Positions 1-9,726 are shown, numbered from the stretch's first letter. The stretch is 49,409 bases of DNA from an uncultured Pirellulaceae bacterium (GCA_905480545.1 CAJQQR010000153.1:1-49409), one strand, 5' to 3'. Numbers and translations: made by a program. The notes: generated by a model not told the origin, from the sequence alone.

Positions 1-687
1 AAAAGCGGTGAATTTGAATTTCGCGCTGGGCCACTTTTTGGAAACATTGTTCTTGCGGACGAAATCAATCGCACGACGCCACGAACCCAAGCTGCACTAC
101 TCGAAGCGATGGGCGAAGCAAGGATCACCGTCGATGGAACAACCTACCAACTGAATCCACCCTTCGTCGTGATTGCCACTCAAAACCCCGTTGATCAAGA
201 AGGGACCTTTCCGCTCCCTGAAGCACAACTCGATCGATTCCTGATGAAATTTAGCCTTGGCTATCCGACGATGGACGAAGAGTTTCAGATGCTTGAAATG
301 TTGCAGGCTGGTCACCCAGTGGACCAAATTTCCTCAGTTGTGACTCCTGATGAGATCGTAAAATGCCAGCAACTGATTCGTTCAGTCCATGTCGACCCCA
401 AGGTCCGCAAATATATTTTGCAAATTGTGCATGACACTCGATTGCATGACGACCTCAGTCTGGGTGGCAGTCCGCGTGCGTCTATTGCTCTCTTTCGAAC
501 AGCACAAGCCATGGCCGCAGTTCGTGGTCGAAACTTTGTCCAGCCGGACGATATCAAACGAATCGCGGCACCCGTCCTAACTCACCGTATGATTTTACGT
601 CCAGAAAGTCGGCTTCGCAAAATCACCGCATCAAGCGTTGTTGATTCAATTCTCTCACAGATCGCCGTTCCGATTTTGACGGCTTAA
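1..687 (+). CDS. MoxR-family AAA+ ATPase, 3' part (5' end outside window)
   Basis: The reading frame is open from the first base, so the N-terminus, including Walker A, lies outside the window. Walker B is visible as NIVLADEINR and sensor 1 as VIATQNPVDQEGTFPLPEAQ, followed by LDRF; these are hallmark MoxR signatures. The C-terminal part has the lid-domain pattern GGSPRASIALFRTAQAMAAVRGR, in which the sensor-2 arginine is expected. MoxR proteins act as cytosolic chaperone-like ATPases. They are usually encoded next to DUF58 proteins with which they are thought to mature metal-containing or surface complexes, and a DUF58 gene follows here after about 110 bases. The partner assignment comes from that general gene order; no substrate can be read from the sequence. 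Confidence 0.95.
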   Translation, partial: KSGEFEFRAGPLFGNIVLADEINRTTPRTQAALLEAMGEARITVDGTTYQLNPPFVVIATQNPVDQEGTFPLPEAQLDRFLMKFSLGYPTMDEEFQMLEMLQAGHPVDQISSVVTPDEIVKCQQLIRSVHVDPKVRKYILQIVHDTRLHDDLSLGGSPRASIALFRTAQAMAAVRGRNFVQPDDIKRIAAPVLTHRMILRPESRLRKITASSVVDSILSQIAVPILTA

Positions 688-799
688 CATTCACCAGTGA
701 TTCAAGGGCTGGAACCACGGCAAAGGCCGCAACGACGAAATCGAACAAAATAGATTTTGATTCTTAACCCAGCACGAAACCAATTAACCGGAACGCAAA

Positions 800-2116
800 A
801 TGATCTGGATTTTCGCAGGACTGATTGGCCTTGTCCTCGCGTTGCTATTCAAGATGACATTGCTGCTTTATGCGATTTATGCTGTTGCCGGCATTACCCT
901 TCTCAGCCGATGGCTATCGAGACAATGGGCTGACAATTTAGTTGCCGAACGTGATTGTAAACAAGAAACGGCAGAAATCGGCGACATGGTTCCGGTCATG
1001 CTGACCATCAAAAACCAAAGCTCAATCCCTGTTGTGTGGCTGCTGGTCGAGGACCTCCTCCCGCACGAAGCGACAATTTACAAACCGCCGAAACTGGGTG
1101 TACATGGCAATCGGGTTGCGGTTATGAAAATCAACGGAAAAAAAGAACAAAAGCTACTGTATCAACTCGAATGCAATCGACGCGGTTACTTCCAGATTGG
1201 CCCGCTTGTTCTCGAAACCGGCGATCTATTCGGATTGCATCGGCGTTTCAAGGTTCTGAGCAAACCGAGCTATCTTCTAGTGCTACCCAAACCAGTTCCA
1301 CTGTCCGGATACGATGTTGCCTCTCGCAGACCGATCGGCGAAGTCACGATGACCTACCGAATTTTTGAGGATCCAACACGGATTGCCGGAGTACGTGAAT
1401 ACCAGCGCGGCGATTCAATGAATCGGATCAACTGGAAAGCAACTGCTCGGACTGGGGAATTGCAAAGCAAAGTCTTTGAACCCTCCACCGTGATCGGCGC
1501 AACGATATTGGTTGACTTTCATCGAAAGGCATTCCCGCGAAAACATGAACCATTTCGCAGCGAACTCGCGATAACCTGCGCCGCAAGCATTGCGAACACA
1601 GTCTACAACATGAATCAGCAGGTCGGGCTGATATCAAACGGACGTGACGCTGCTGACCGAATAAGAACAGAAGGATGGGTCGGAGACTCGCGAACCAGAA
1701 ATGAAGCAAAAGCATCTGCTGAAATGCATTCAGAAAGCAACCGCTTGCGGCCCGTCATTGTGGAAACCCGACGTGGTGTTGAGCAACTTCAACAAATTTT
1801 CGAAGCACTTGCGCGGCTGGAAAAAACAAGCGGCCTTGATTTGGCTCGATTAATCGCTGAATCGGCCGACCGCTTACCACGCGATGCGACAGTAATTGCC
1901 ATCTTGTCAAAAGTAACTGACGTCGAAGTCATAGCGCTTACCGCATTGAAGCAACAAGGATTTGCCGTTTCCGCGATAATTAACTGTTTTGATATCGAAG
2001 ATTTCGCCAGGAACAGCGGACCCTTGATCGCTGAGGGCATCGAAGCGAGACACCTTAAAGACGAAGAATCGATCACCGAAATTTGCCGTAAACAAGCCAT
2101 CGCCTCGGCACGATAA
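800..2116 (+). CDS. DUF58 domain membrane protein
   Basis: A 438-residue protein with two closely spaced hydrophobic segments in the first 40 residues (MIWIFAGLIGLVLALLF, then LLLYAIYAVAGITLL). A beta-rich middle region follows, then the DUF58 signature around residues 195-225 (REYQRGDSMNRINWKATART), and a C-terminal von Willebrand A-like half starting near TVIGATILVDFHRKAF. DUF58 proteins usually pair with the MoxR ATPase encoded just upstream, as here. The start is the first ATG before the first hydrophobic segment; the ribosome binding site in front of it is weak. The transglutaminase-like membrane protein that often follows MoxR-DUF58 is missing; an OleA-type gene comes next. The biochemical role of the family is not settled. 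Confidence 0.93.
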   Translation: MIWIFAGLIGLVLALLFKMTLLLYAIYAVAGITLLSRWLSRQWADNLVAERDCKQETAEIGDMVPVMLTIKNQSSIPVVWLLVEDLLPHEATIYKPPKLGVHGNRVAVMKINGKKEQKLLYQLECNRRGYFQIGPLVLETGDLFGLHRRFKVLSKPSYLLVLPKPVPLSGYDVASRRPIGEVTMTYRIFEDPTRIAGVREYQRGDSMNRINWKATARTGELQSKVFEPSTVIGATILVDFHRKAFPRKHEPFRSELAITCAASIANTVYNMNQQVGLISNGRDAADRIRTEGWVGDSRTRNEAKASAEMHSESNRLRPVIVETRRGVEQLQQIFEALARLEKTSGLDLARLIAESADRLPRDATVIAILSKVTDVEVIALTALKQQGFAVSAIINCFDIEDFARNSGPLIAEGIEARHLKDEESITEICRKQAIASAR

Positions 2117-2256
2117 AAGTTCGATACGCGAACGCGGCTTAACAATTCGCTGTACTCCCCAGTCAAAGCCCTCGCCTCTGGCGGCAATACGACCCCGATC
2201 ACCCGACGACCAATTCTTCTCTCTTTTAAAGCAAGTATCTAAAAATCACCAATTAC

Positions 2257-2274
2257 CAAACCGATGTCGGTTTG
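2257..2274. other. Hairpin upstream of the OleA-type gene
   Basis: A perfect 7-bp inverted repeat, CAAACCG and CGGTTTG, encloses a 4-base loop ATGT. It lies 58 bases before the start codon at 2332 and about 140 bases after the DUF58 stop. No T-tract follows, so an intrinsic terminator is not well supported. It may be an operator or a 5'-UTR structure. Confidence 0.45.
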
Positions 2275-2331
2275 ATAAACTAAGGCGTCGATTTTTCCAA
2301 TAACTGGCTAATCTTTCGCCACCGGAAGCTC

Positions 2332-3483
2332 ATGCAATTCCAAAACGTTTGTCTCGAATCCTTCGGATACGTCCTTCCCGATGAAATCGTCACATCAGAC
2401 GAAATTGAATCGCGCCTCGCACCGCTCTATCAACGTTTGAGGTTGCCGCCCGGTAGGCTTGAATTGATTACCGGTGTCCGCGAGAGACGTTTTTGGGAAC
2501 CGGGAACACTTCCAAGTGAAATCAGCATCAAAAGTTGCAACAAGGCAATAGAAAAATCTGGAATTGAGCGGGACAAGATCGGAGCATTGATTCACGGATC
2601 GGTTTGCCGTGATCATCTTGAACCCGCCACGGCTTGTCGTGTTCACCACGGAGTTCAGCTTCGGAACGATTGCACCATTTACGATACGTCGAATGCATGC
2701 CTTGGGATTCTCAACGGCATGCTTCAAGCTGCAAACATGATCGAGCTGGGACAGGTTGAGGCGGCGCTGGTTGTGGGCACCGAAGGAAGCCGACAACTTG
2801 TCGAAACGACGATTGATGCCCTTAACCGTGACGAAAAATTGACTCGCAGTTCGATCAAGATGGCGATCGCTTCCTTGACGATTGGGTCTGCAAGTTGTGC
2901 TGTGCTTTTGACACACAAGTCGGTGAGTCAAACCGGTAACCTAATCCACAACGCCACGACCTACGCCAACACGAAATACCATGATCTTTGTCATAGCGGG
3001 AAAGATGAAGCAGCCGCGGACGGAATGGCCCCGATCATGACGACCGACTCTGAGACGTTAATGCGAGAAGGGATCGAGACGGGCCGACTAACCTTTAAAA
3101 ACTTCCTCGCCGATTCAGGCTGGAGCTTGACGGAGATTGACAAGTCGTTTTGTCATCAGGTTGGTACAACTCATCGAAAAATCATGTTGGAGTCATTAGG
3201 CATTTCTTCGGACATCGATTTTATGACGGTGGACTGGCTGGGAAACACGGGCTCCGCGGCACTTCCAACAACATTGGCAATTGGTCTTGAGCAAGGCTTT
3301 ATTCAGACCGGCGACAAAACGGCTTTGCTCGGTATTGGTTCTGGAATCAACAGCTTGATGATGGGCGTTGAATGGCAAACTGTTCCTCAGCATGAAAAAA
3401 TTGCCAAACCGCACTTTCAGAAACGCTCGTCGATTTCGGACGACAACGCAACGACGACCTCCTCAGAAAAAACTGTTATCTGA
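2332..3483 (+). CDS. oleA: OleA-type thiolase (FabH/KAS III superfamily)
   Basis: A 383-residue thiolase-fold protein. The catalytic Cys is residue 123 in TSNACLGILNGM, the His lies in SFCHQVGTTHRK, and the Asn in DWLGNTGSAALPTT. A glutamate at residue 97 in CRDHLEPAT aligns with the catalytic glutamate that sets OleA apart from ordinary FabH. The start MQFQNV and the tail LLGIGSGINSLMMGVEW also resemble OleA as recalled. OleA performs head-to-head Claisen condensation of two fatty acyl-CoAs to a beta-keto acid, the first step of long-chain olefin synthesis, in the cytosol. The usual partners OleB (hydrolase), OleC (ligase) and OleD (reductase) are not in the window, which is odd for this pathway. 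A fallback name is 3-oxoacyl-ACP synthase III family protein. Confidence 0.82.
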   Translation: MQFQNVCLESFGYVLPDEIVTSDEIESRLAPLYQRLRLPPGRLELITGVRERRFWEPGTLPSEISIKSCNKAIEKSGIERDKIGALIHGSVCRDHLEPATACRVHHGVQLRNDCTIYDTSNACLGILNGMLQAANMIELGQVEAALVVGTEGSRQLVETTIDALNRDEKLTRSSIKMAIASLTIGSASCAVLLTHKSVSQTGNLIHNATTYANTKYHDLCHSGKDEAAADGMAPIMTTDSETLMREGIETGRLTFKNFLADSGWSLTEIDKSFCHQVGTTHRKIMLESLGISSDIDFMTVDWLGNTGSAALPTTLAIGLEQGFIQTGDKTALLGIGSGINSLMMGVEWQTVPQHEKIAKPHFQKRSSISDDNATTTSSEKTVI

Positions 3484-3622
3484 TTTTGAGGTTCTTTAAC
3501 CCGTCTGATGATTCCGCGAACTTCACGACGCCTCACTGCGTATTTAGATCATGCGCCCCGATTTCAGCATTTTCTGAATTCATTGCATCAAATGAACCGT
3601 TTGATTTGATATACCAGGCAAA

Positions 3623-6151
3623 ATGAAACCAATTTCTCGTTCCAGCACGACCTTCGATCTAATGAAACATCACCGTTTTCTATCTTGCGCGTTCAGGGTC
3701 GCGGGCCTGTGCATTTTCAGTTCGTGCATTATCAACTTGGGATGTACTCAGAATTCGAAGTCGGAAAAAAAAGGAAATGTTGGTCGGCTTGACTCAAATC
3801 CGGTAGTCTCATCAAACGCCGAACAACGAATGAAGGAATATGCTGAAGCGGCGCTTGACGAAAAAAAGCAGGAATTCATTCACCAATCCGAACACATCAC
3901 ATTTGAAATTGAGCGAGTCTTTGGAAAGGAATGGAAGTCTGCTTTCAAGGCAAAAAATGTCGCACGATTGACAGACTTCCTTCTACCCGAATTCGCTGGA
4001 AAAGTCATTAAATCGAAAGACTGGAAAACCAAGACGGCGTCGGTCGTTTCCGAAAAATCGCGAACGTTCGATGAATCTAACGCAGAGACAAGCAAATTGG
4101 AGAAACCAGTAAATCTTGCGGAATACCTTGTCGAAATCTCCAAGAAATTTGAATCGATCAGCCAATTAAAATTTCGGGTTTTGAAAATAAAACGCCCGAT
4201 TGATGACCAGCCCATTTGGAGCTGCAAGGTTCTCATCGATGTCGTCGGCGAAGACTCCGAAAAACATCCACAGCAGTTCGAATCAGAACAAGCGGTGGTC
4301 TTCGAAATCCGCAACAAAGCCGAACTTACATCTCATCCTGTCATTGCTGAATGGAATGTCGAAAAAGAGATATGGCGGCACAGCGACCGTTATCTCATGG
4401 AAGAAGTCACCGAGGCAACACTGTTGCACGAAGTGCCATTGCTGGATAACTGGAAGCTGGACCTGGAGTTCACCGAACAGTATTGGTTTCAGTACGCGGT
4501 AGAAGATTACGACTTGGACGGTGAATTGGATATTGCGATCGCATCAAATCTGGCGTACCCGATTCTCATGCAGCACAGCCGCGGAAACCGATATTTGGAG
4601 ACTGCTGCAGAGAGAAACGTCATTCCAATCGAAGGCGCGATCAAAGTGGGATCCAGCTTTGGGTGCGCTTGGCTGGATTATGACAACGATGGTTATCCCG
4701 ATTTAATTTTGGGCAACAAACTTTATCACAACAATCGGGGCCTTGAGTTCACTGACGTCACTTTTGAATCGAACCTCCAGTTCCAACGGGAGTGTATGGG
4801 AATTAATATCGCGGATTATGATTGCGATGGATTGTTAGACATCTATATGCTTTATCAATCGCCCGCCGTTCGACCACAGGGGGCCAACGTTCCAGAACAA
4901 TGGGTGAATGAAACGAACACCGGTTACGAGAACCAGCTTTGGAAAAACATCGGCAACGGAAAGTTTAAAAACGTAACCAAGGTCGCCAACGCGGGTGGCG
5001 GTAAACGACACACGCACGCGGCAAACTGGTTTTTTTACGATGATGACGCGTTTCCAGATCTTTATATAGCGAACGATTTTGGAAAAAATGTTTTGCTGAG
5101 AAACAAAGGGGATGGGACCTTTGAAGACATTTCGGCGGAGTCTCAGGCCGAAGGATACTCAACGAGCATGGGAGTTTCGACGGGTGACTTGAACAATGAC
5201 GGAAAAACCGAAATCTACGTCGCCAACATGTATTCCAAAATGGGACGTCGGATCATTGGGCAAGTCAGCGATGACGATTACCCGGAGGGAATTTACCCTC
5301 AGATACAAGGCTCATGTGCAGGCAACCGACTTTACACACGAAGCGACGATGGACCGTTCAAGGAAATTGGTGAGAAAAACCTGATTCACGATGTAGGCTG
5401 GGCGTTCGGGCCAACTTTCATGGATGTCGACGGTGATGGCCTGCTGGATATTTATGCGACTACTGGGTTTATGAGTTTCGATCGTGAAAAACCGGACGGA
5501 TGAACGTGCCTTTGGCGGGCTGTCGTGACACAGCCGTTAGACCGAAAAGCACAAATCTCAAACGACCAGCTTGCTGAACTGGATGTCGAGAATGGGGAAT
5601 TCTGGGTCGACAACCCCTTTAAAATGCCCGAAAACGGAGACAATCTGAGTGCCTACGAACGAAACCGCCTTTACCTGAATGCGGGAAATCTAGACTTCGT
5701 CAATGCTTCATTTGCATCGGCATGCGATATTGATTCGGATTCCCGCACTGCTGTTGCAATGGATTACGATAACGACGGTGATGAAGACCTGCTGGTTGGG
5801 AACGTCGGCGGTGGTCCAATGCGACTTTTCAGAAATAACAGACCAGTTCAAAACTCACTCAAAATCCGATTGCGTGGCACGGAAAGCAACAAGCAGGGAA
5901 TTGGTTCAAGGCTAACTCTATCTTCGGGTGGCAAGAAGATTGTGCGTGATCTATTTCCTGCCAATGGATTCATGGGCAGCGGCCCTTGCGAGCTGGTGAT
6001 TGGCCTAGGACAGACAGAATCAGTTGATGAAATCACCATCCGCTGGCCAACCGGTAAGATTCAGACGGTCGAAGGCGTTAAAGCCAACGCCGAAATCGTA
6101 ATCACCGAGGGATCGAATGAAATCGAATCAAAAACCATTGATGCCAAATAG
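3623..6151 (+). CDS. CRTAC1-type FG-GAP/ASPIC-UnbV lipoprotein, candidate selenoprotein with in-frame TGA at 5501
   Basis: Read through the single TGA, this is an 842-residue protein. It has a lipoprotein signal with lipobox INLGC near residue 40 and a helical region to about residue 280. Calcium-binding FG-GAP/dockerin-like loops follow: DYDLDGELD, DYDNDGYPD, DYDCDGLLD, DLNNDGKTE and DVDGDGLLD. The frame meets TGA after REKPDG, then continues unbroken in the same frame with TCLWRAVVTQPLDR. After that come another loop, DYDNDGDEDLLVGN, and a C-terminal ASPIC/UnbV domain (GIGSRLTLSSGGKK, EITIRWPTGKIQTVEGV). Both halves are needed for a complete family member. A SECIS-like hairpin sits at the expected distance after TGA, so selenocysteine at residue 627, forming a U-Thr-Cys motif, is the best reading. 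Alternatives are a nonsense mutation, simple readthrough or a sequencing error. The function of the family is unknown; it is a surface or periplasmic beta-propeller. Confidence 0.8.
5501..5535 (+). promoter_or_regulatory. Candidate bacterial SECIS element (UGA plus hairpin)
   Basis: TGA occupies 5501-5503. A perfect 6-bp stem, GGCTGT at 5518-5523 and ACAGCC at 5530-5535, encloses the 6-base loop CGTGAC. Twenty bases separate TGA from the loop. Published descriptions of bacterial SECIS elements require a short hairpin inside the coding region just after UGA, with a G among the first two loop bases and a distance of roughly 16-37 bases; all three hold. A weaker lower stem between CTTTGG and CCGAAAAG is possible. 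No selA, selB, selC or selD gene is in the window. Confidence 0.7.
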
Positions 6152-6420
6152 CCGAGACTGATTTTAATTTCGCAGTTTTTCGGGTAGTAAAGCGGCCCAA
6201 AACAAAACGATAGCGGCCCATTTTGAGCACCGACCGCAGAGTGAAACCATTGGGACAATCGTTTCACTCTCTCGCTTTCGACTATCGTAAATTTGCGAAT
6301 GAAATCGCCAGAAGGCACTCCGCATCCGAGGTCAGGAATTTACCCAGCCACCAGAAACCTGCATTGACCTGGCTGTTAATAATTGAGATCATCTCGCCCC
6401 ACCATTTTTCTGAGGTAGAG

Positions 6421-7086
6421 ATGCGTCTAATTCTTTTTCTCTTGATCGGCTTTTCAATAATTTCATCACTTGGTTGTGCAAGCGGTCCATACGCTCAAAA
6501 CGGAGCCTTGGTAGGAGGGATGATCGGTGCACCAGTTGGCGCCATCATTGGTGCGAACAACGGTGAAGCAGGTGCGGGCGCTTTGATCGGTGGGGCCATC
6601 GGTGCGTTATCCGGGTCGAATATTGGATCCAATATCGACCAACAGAATCAAGCAAACGCCTATGCCAATTCGGTCCGCTCTTCACAATTGGGGCTCGCAG
6701 ACGTCATTGGAATGTCTCGCACTGGACTGGGGGACGATGTGATTATGACTCAGATTCAAACCAACGGAGTCATCGCAATACCAACCTCAGCCGATCTTAT
6801 CACGCTGAAAAACGCTGGAGTTTCCGATCGGGTCATTCAAGCGATGCAAACGGCAAATATCGATCGCGTTGCGATACCAGCCCCAGTCCAAGGAGTGATT
6901 GTTGAAGAACATTTCTATGGCCCTCCAGTTAGATTCCGACCTGCGCCGCAATACTATTCGCCGCGACACTATTCGCCCAGATATTATTCGCCCAGATACT
7001 GTCCACCGGGACACTATCACGGCGGATTCAGCAGCCGACCTGCACGCCGAGATGGCTCATCAATCACTTTTAGCCATCGCTTCTAA
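6421..7086 (+). CDS. Glycine-zipper lipoprotein with Tyr/Pro/His-rich tail
   Basis: The start at 6421 is preceded by a strong purine-rich site GAGGTAGAG and gives a lipoprotein signal MRLILFLLIGFSIISSLGC; a longer frame from 6223 lacks such a signal. Mature residues 25-75 form a glycine-zipper segment (GGMIGAPVGAIIGANNGEAG, then GGAIGALSGSNIGSNI), typical of outer-membrane-associated proteins. A short helical region follows (VIGMSRTGLGDDVIMTQIQT, then LKNAGVSDRVIQAMQT), resembling segments found in other planctomycete exported proteins. The tail carries four near-repeats of the type YYSPRHYSPRYYSPRYCPPG. Such proteins are probably envelope-anchored; no enzymatic role is visible. Confidence 0.85.
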   Translation: MRLILFLLIGFSIISSLGCASGPYAQNGALVGGMIGAPVGAIIGANNGEAGAGALIGGAIGALSGSNIGSNIDQQNQANAYANSVRSSQLGLADVIGMSRTGLGDDVIMTQIQTNGVIAIPTSADLITLKNAGVSDRVIQAMQTANIDRVAIPAPVQGVIVEEHFYGPPVRFRPAPQYYSPRHYSPRYYSPRYCPPGHYHGGFSSRPARRDGSSITFSHRF

Positions 7087-7109
7087 ATGGATTGCCGACG
7101 GGATTCCGG

Positions 7110-8819
7110 TCAGCCGGAAACTATTTCTGTTGTGCCGAATCGCTGATCGTAATTCAATTTCGTTTTAGACCGATATCGCAGCCAACTGGCTACGGCCATC
7201 GCTGCAACGAAACAACTGAACGCCAATATTGCAGGAACTTGGATCGGTTGGGAGATGGCAACAGCACTAAGTGCTCCCCAAATCGGAAACGTGCGGACAA
7301 CCTCTCGACGAAAAAAAAGTGAAATCGGCACAGCGATTGTTTCAATGCTAATCGTTTTGGTCTGCGTCGCGACCTGACCGACAGTTCGCCGCAGCATTAC
7401 AGAAATCATTAGGAAATAAAATGGGAAGATCAATAAAGAAAAACAGCTGATCCATTCCGTAAAAACACTTTTCGAATCACCGGAGCGCAATAGCTGATCA
7501 AGTTGATGAAAAAATGGGATGGACGCACCAGCGTAAATCGCGAAATCAATCCCCATGGCAACGCAACGGATTCCTGTTTTTGCGGGAGCGGTTTTTGCCC
7601 CGAATTCTGTTTCGAGATCGTACTTCAATTCTTCAAGAGATCGATACCGATTGGCTCGGTCTTTTTCCAGCAATCGTGTCAAGATAATTCGCAACGAAAC
7701 GGGGATGTCTTCAGGCCAAGTGCCCGGCATCTGTATTTTCGCAGCATTCAACGCCAGTTTGATCTCTTCTGCTGTTTCCCCGACCAACTCATACGGATAA
7801 CGATTGAACACCATCTGAAACATGGTGACGCCAAGCGCATACAAATCGGTTTGCTTATCGACGGGGCGCTTGTCAAAAAGCTCGGGAGCCATGTGTGTTG
7901 GCGTTCCGACCAAACTCTTAATTTGCGACTGAGCTTTGCTAACCTGACGTGCCAACCCAAAATCTGAAAGCTTGATATGATTTTGGCTGTCAATTAGCAA
8001 GTTTGCTGGCTTGATATCGCCGTGCACCAAATCGTGTGAATCGGCATGCTGAAGGGCATCAATGATTTGGAGTGCAAACGCAACCGCTTCCGAAACAGGA
8101 ATGCCGCCGCGTTCCAATCGGTGCGCTAGAGACCGGCCCGGCACATACTCCATCGCCAGAAAAGGCATTCCTTCGATTTTTCCAACGTAATGAATGGAAA
8201 CAATGTTCGGGTGATTCAATTGAGCCTGCGCGACCGCTTCAGCCATTAATAAATTCGCCAGGTGTTCGTCCGTAACGTATTTACGATTCTGAATAACCTT
8301 GATCGCGACGTTTCTCTTCAAAAGCCTATCATTCGCCAAATAAACGCGTGCCATCCCGCCGCTACCAATTCGGTTTTGCAAATAAAAATGATCTAGCGAC
8401 CTCCCTTCAAGCGGGTCATTAACAAAGGCAATCGTGTCTTTGACAGTACCTAGATCTTCCTCAATTGCAGTTTCGGTGTTGCACATTTCGTCTAAAGTAA
8501 ATGGCAAATCATCTTCCATTAAGATAAACGAATCTAATTCGTGGTTGGCATCTTGGTTAGGAGATTCTGGAATCTGTGAAGCGACAAACTCTTGTGTCGG
8601 ATCGTCGTCTGGTCCAATCTCACTGTCTAAAACAACTTCTTTCACGTCACCTCCTACCGCCTGCACCTTGGCGATCACGTTTTCGTAAAATTCTTTGCAA
8701 ACTTCGTCGCCCGATTTTCTTTCACTAACGTCGCCCATTTCAATCGACGCGACAGCACCAATACTCCGTTTAGTCGGTTTCGATTGCAGTTCGAAACTCA
8801 ACGTCTCCTTTAAACCCAT
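7110..8819 (-). CDS. Hanks-type Ser/Thr protein kinase with C-terminal RDD-like membrane domain
   Basis: The start at 8819 follows GCAGGTG at good spacing; the frame runs further upstream without support. About 150 acidic, low-complexity residues precede the kinase domain. Visible kinase motifs are the glycine loop GSGGMARVYLAND, the ATP lysine in VAIKVI, the catalytic loop HGDIKPANLL, DFGLAR and MAPELF. The catalytic loop has Gly where RD kinases have Arg, so activation-loop control may differ. After the kinase domain, RCVAMGIDFAIYAGASIPFF fits the start of an RDD membrane domain, with several more hydrophobic segments up to the C-terminus. The protein is 569 residues and probably anchored in the inner membrane with the kinase in the cytosol. 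It is convergent with the lipoprotein gene on the other strand. The target is unknown. Confidence 0.93.
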   Translation of the reverse strand: MGLKETLSFELQSKPTKRSIGAVASIEMGDVSERKSGDEVCKEFYENVIAKVQAVGGDVKEVVLDSEIGPDDDPTQEFVASQIPESPNQDANHELDSFILMEDDLPFTLDEMCNTETAIEEDLGTVKDTIAFVNDPLEGRSLDHFYLQNRIGSGGMARVYLANDRLLKRNVAIKVIQNRKYVTDEHLANLLMAEAVAQAQLNHPNIVSIHYVGKIEGMPFLAMEYVPGRSLAHRLERGGIPVSEAVAFALQIIDALQHADSHDLVHGDIKPANLLIDSQNHIKLSDFGLARQVSKAQSQIKSLVGTPTHMAPELFDKRPVDKQTDLYALGVTMFQMVFNRYPYELVGETAEEIKLALNAAKIQMPGTWPEDIPVSLRIILTRLLEKDRANRYRSLEELKYDLETEFGAKTAPAKTGIRCVAMGIDFAIYAGASIPFFHQLDQLLRSGDSKSVFTEWISCFSLLIFPFYFLMISVMLRRTVGQVATQTKTISIETIAVPISLFFRREVVRTFPIWGALSAVAISQPIQVPAILAFSCFVAAMAVASWLRYRSKTKLNYDQRFGTTEIVSG

Positions 8820-9140
8820 CACAAAACACCTGCAGTTAAAGTTTGATAAATGGGCAGCGAAGTGTTGATGCGTGACGTGCTCATAAATTCGCACACAAGC
8901 TTTCCCTGAAAGATAGCTTATTTTTGGCACAGAATTCCACATGTTTGTTCATTTGATTTCGAAACGTATAATGAGGGTAACGTTACAGCCGGAATCGGTA
9001 TTGGAATTTTTGGACCAATTCGCATAATCATCCAATCCGGTACGAATGGACGCCAGCATAATGAGAGCAACGACAGCTTTCGTTGTTTCAAAACAGAATT
9101 TCAAACCGAATTTCACCTTCAGAAGAGGCCACCTTTTCAA
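8820..9140. other. Divergent intergenic region with palindrome GTAACGTTAC
   Basis: This 321-base gap separates the kinase and DUF2617 genes and must hold both promoters. A perfect 10-bp palindrome GTAACGTTAC lies at 8977-8986. The phrase ATAATGAG recurs just before it and again near 9058. These are possible operator sites. A 63-residue minus-strand frame here has a TTG start and no clear support. Confidence 0.3.
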
Positions 9141-9683
9141 GTGCTTTCCGTCCGTCCAAAAATCGCCGAACTTTCATTGACTTTGTTCGGGCGGGCATTG
9201 CATCCGGAGCTCTTTGAAACTCATAAAAAATTTGAGGTTCTGCGATCAAACTATTTTGTCAAACTTGAGATTACCAATTCGGGTCATGTGTTTTACTTCG
9301 AAAACGACCTGACGAAGATTACTGAAGTAACTGCATCTTCACAGCACCCCCTTCCAACCAGCCGACTGATTGACTCCATGCCATTCAACGGAGGCTACCA
9401 AGAGTCCAACAAAACTCGCGGTACCGTGAATTATCACTCGGAATTTCAAATCGAAAAAATCGCTCCCGAAATGTTCTGGCGATTGCAAAATGAGCTATCA
9501 AAAAGCTCACAGCAGCATGGAATTATGCATTCATTCGACTCAAGCGGCCGAATTCCAATAGGTGGAATCAGCTACTTACATACCGTGGCCCGCGAAAAAT
9601 CGTTTGAAGTCAAAGCATTTCACACTTTTCCGGATGACCAAGCGATCGTCAAAACGCAAACTCGTTTCCAGATCGTCGGATAG
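9141..9683 (+). CDS. DUF2617 family protein
   Basis: A 180-residue protein starting with GTG and reading MLSVRPKIAELSLTLFGRAL, followed by HPELFE. This N-terminus is characteristic of the DUF2617 family as recalled. A further conserved-looking segment is SYLHTVAREKSFEVKAFHTF. There is no signal peptide, membrane segment or catalytic motif. It is predicted cytosolic, of unknown function. The gene faces the M50 gene, and the two stop codons are about 43 bases apart. Confidence 0.8.
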   Translation: MLSVRPKIAELSLTLFGRALHPELFETHKKFEVLRSNYFVKLEITNSGHVFYFENDLTKITEVTASSQHPLPTSRLIDSMPFNGGYQESNKTRGTVNYHSEFQIEKIAPEMFWRLQNELSKSSQQHGIMHSFDSSGRIPIGGISYLHTVAREKSFEVKAFHTFPDDQAIVKTQTRFQIVG

Positions 9684-9726
9684 CGGATCCAGCCTCGATT
9701 ATTTAGCTTTTTGTGACTGAACCATT

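Noticed and set aside
3623..5503. Treating 3623-5503 and 5525-6151 as two separate genes
   Set aside because: They share one frame, together form one FG-GAP/ASPIC protein, and the second part has only an internal GTG with no independent ribosome binding site.
8949..9140. 63-residue minus-strand frame between kinase and DUF2617 genes
   Set aside because: TTG start, no ribosome binding site and no recognisable features; it occupies a divergent promoter region.
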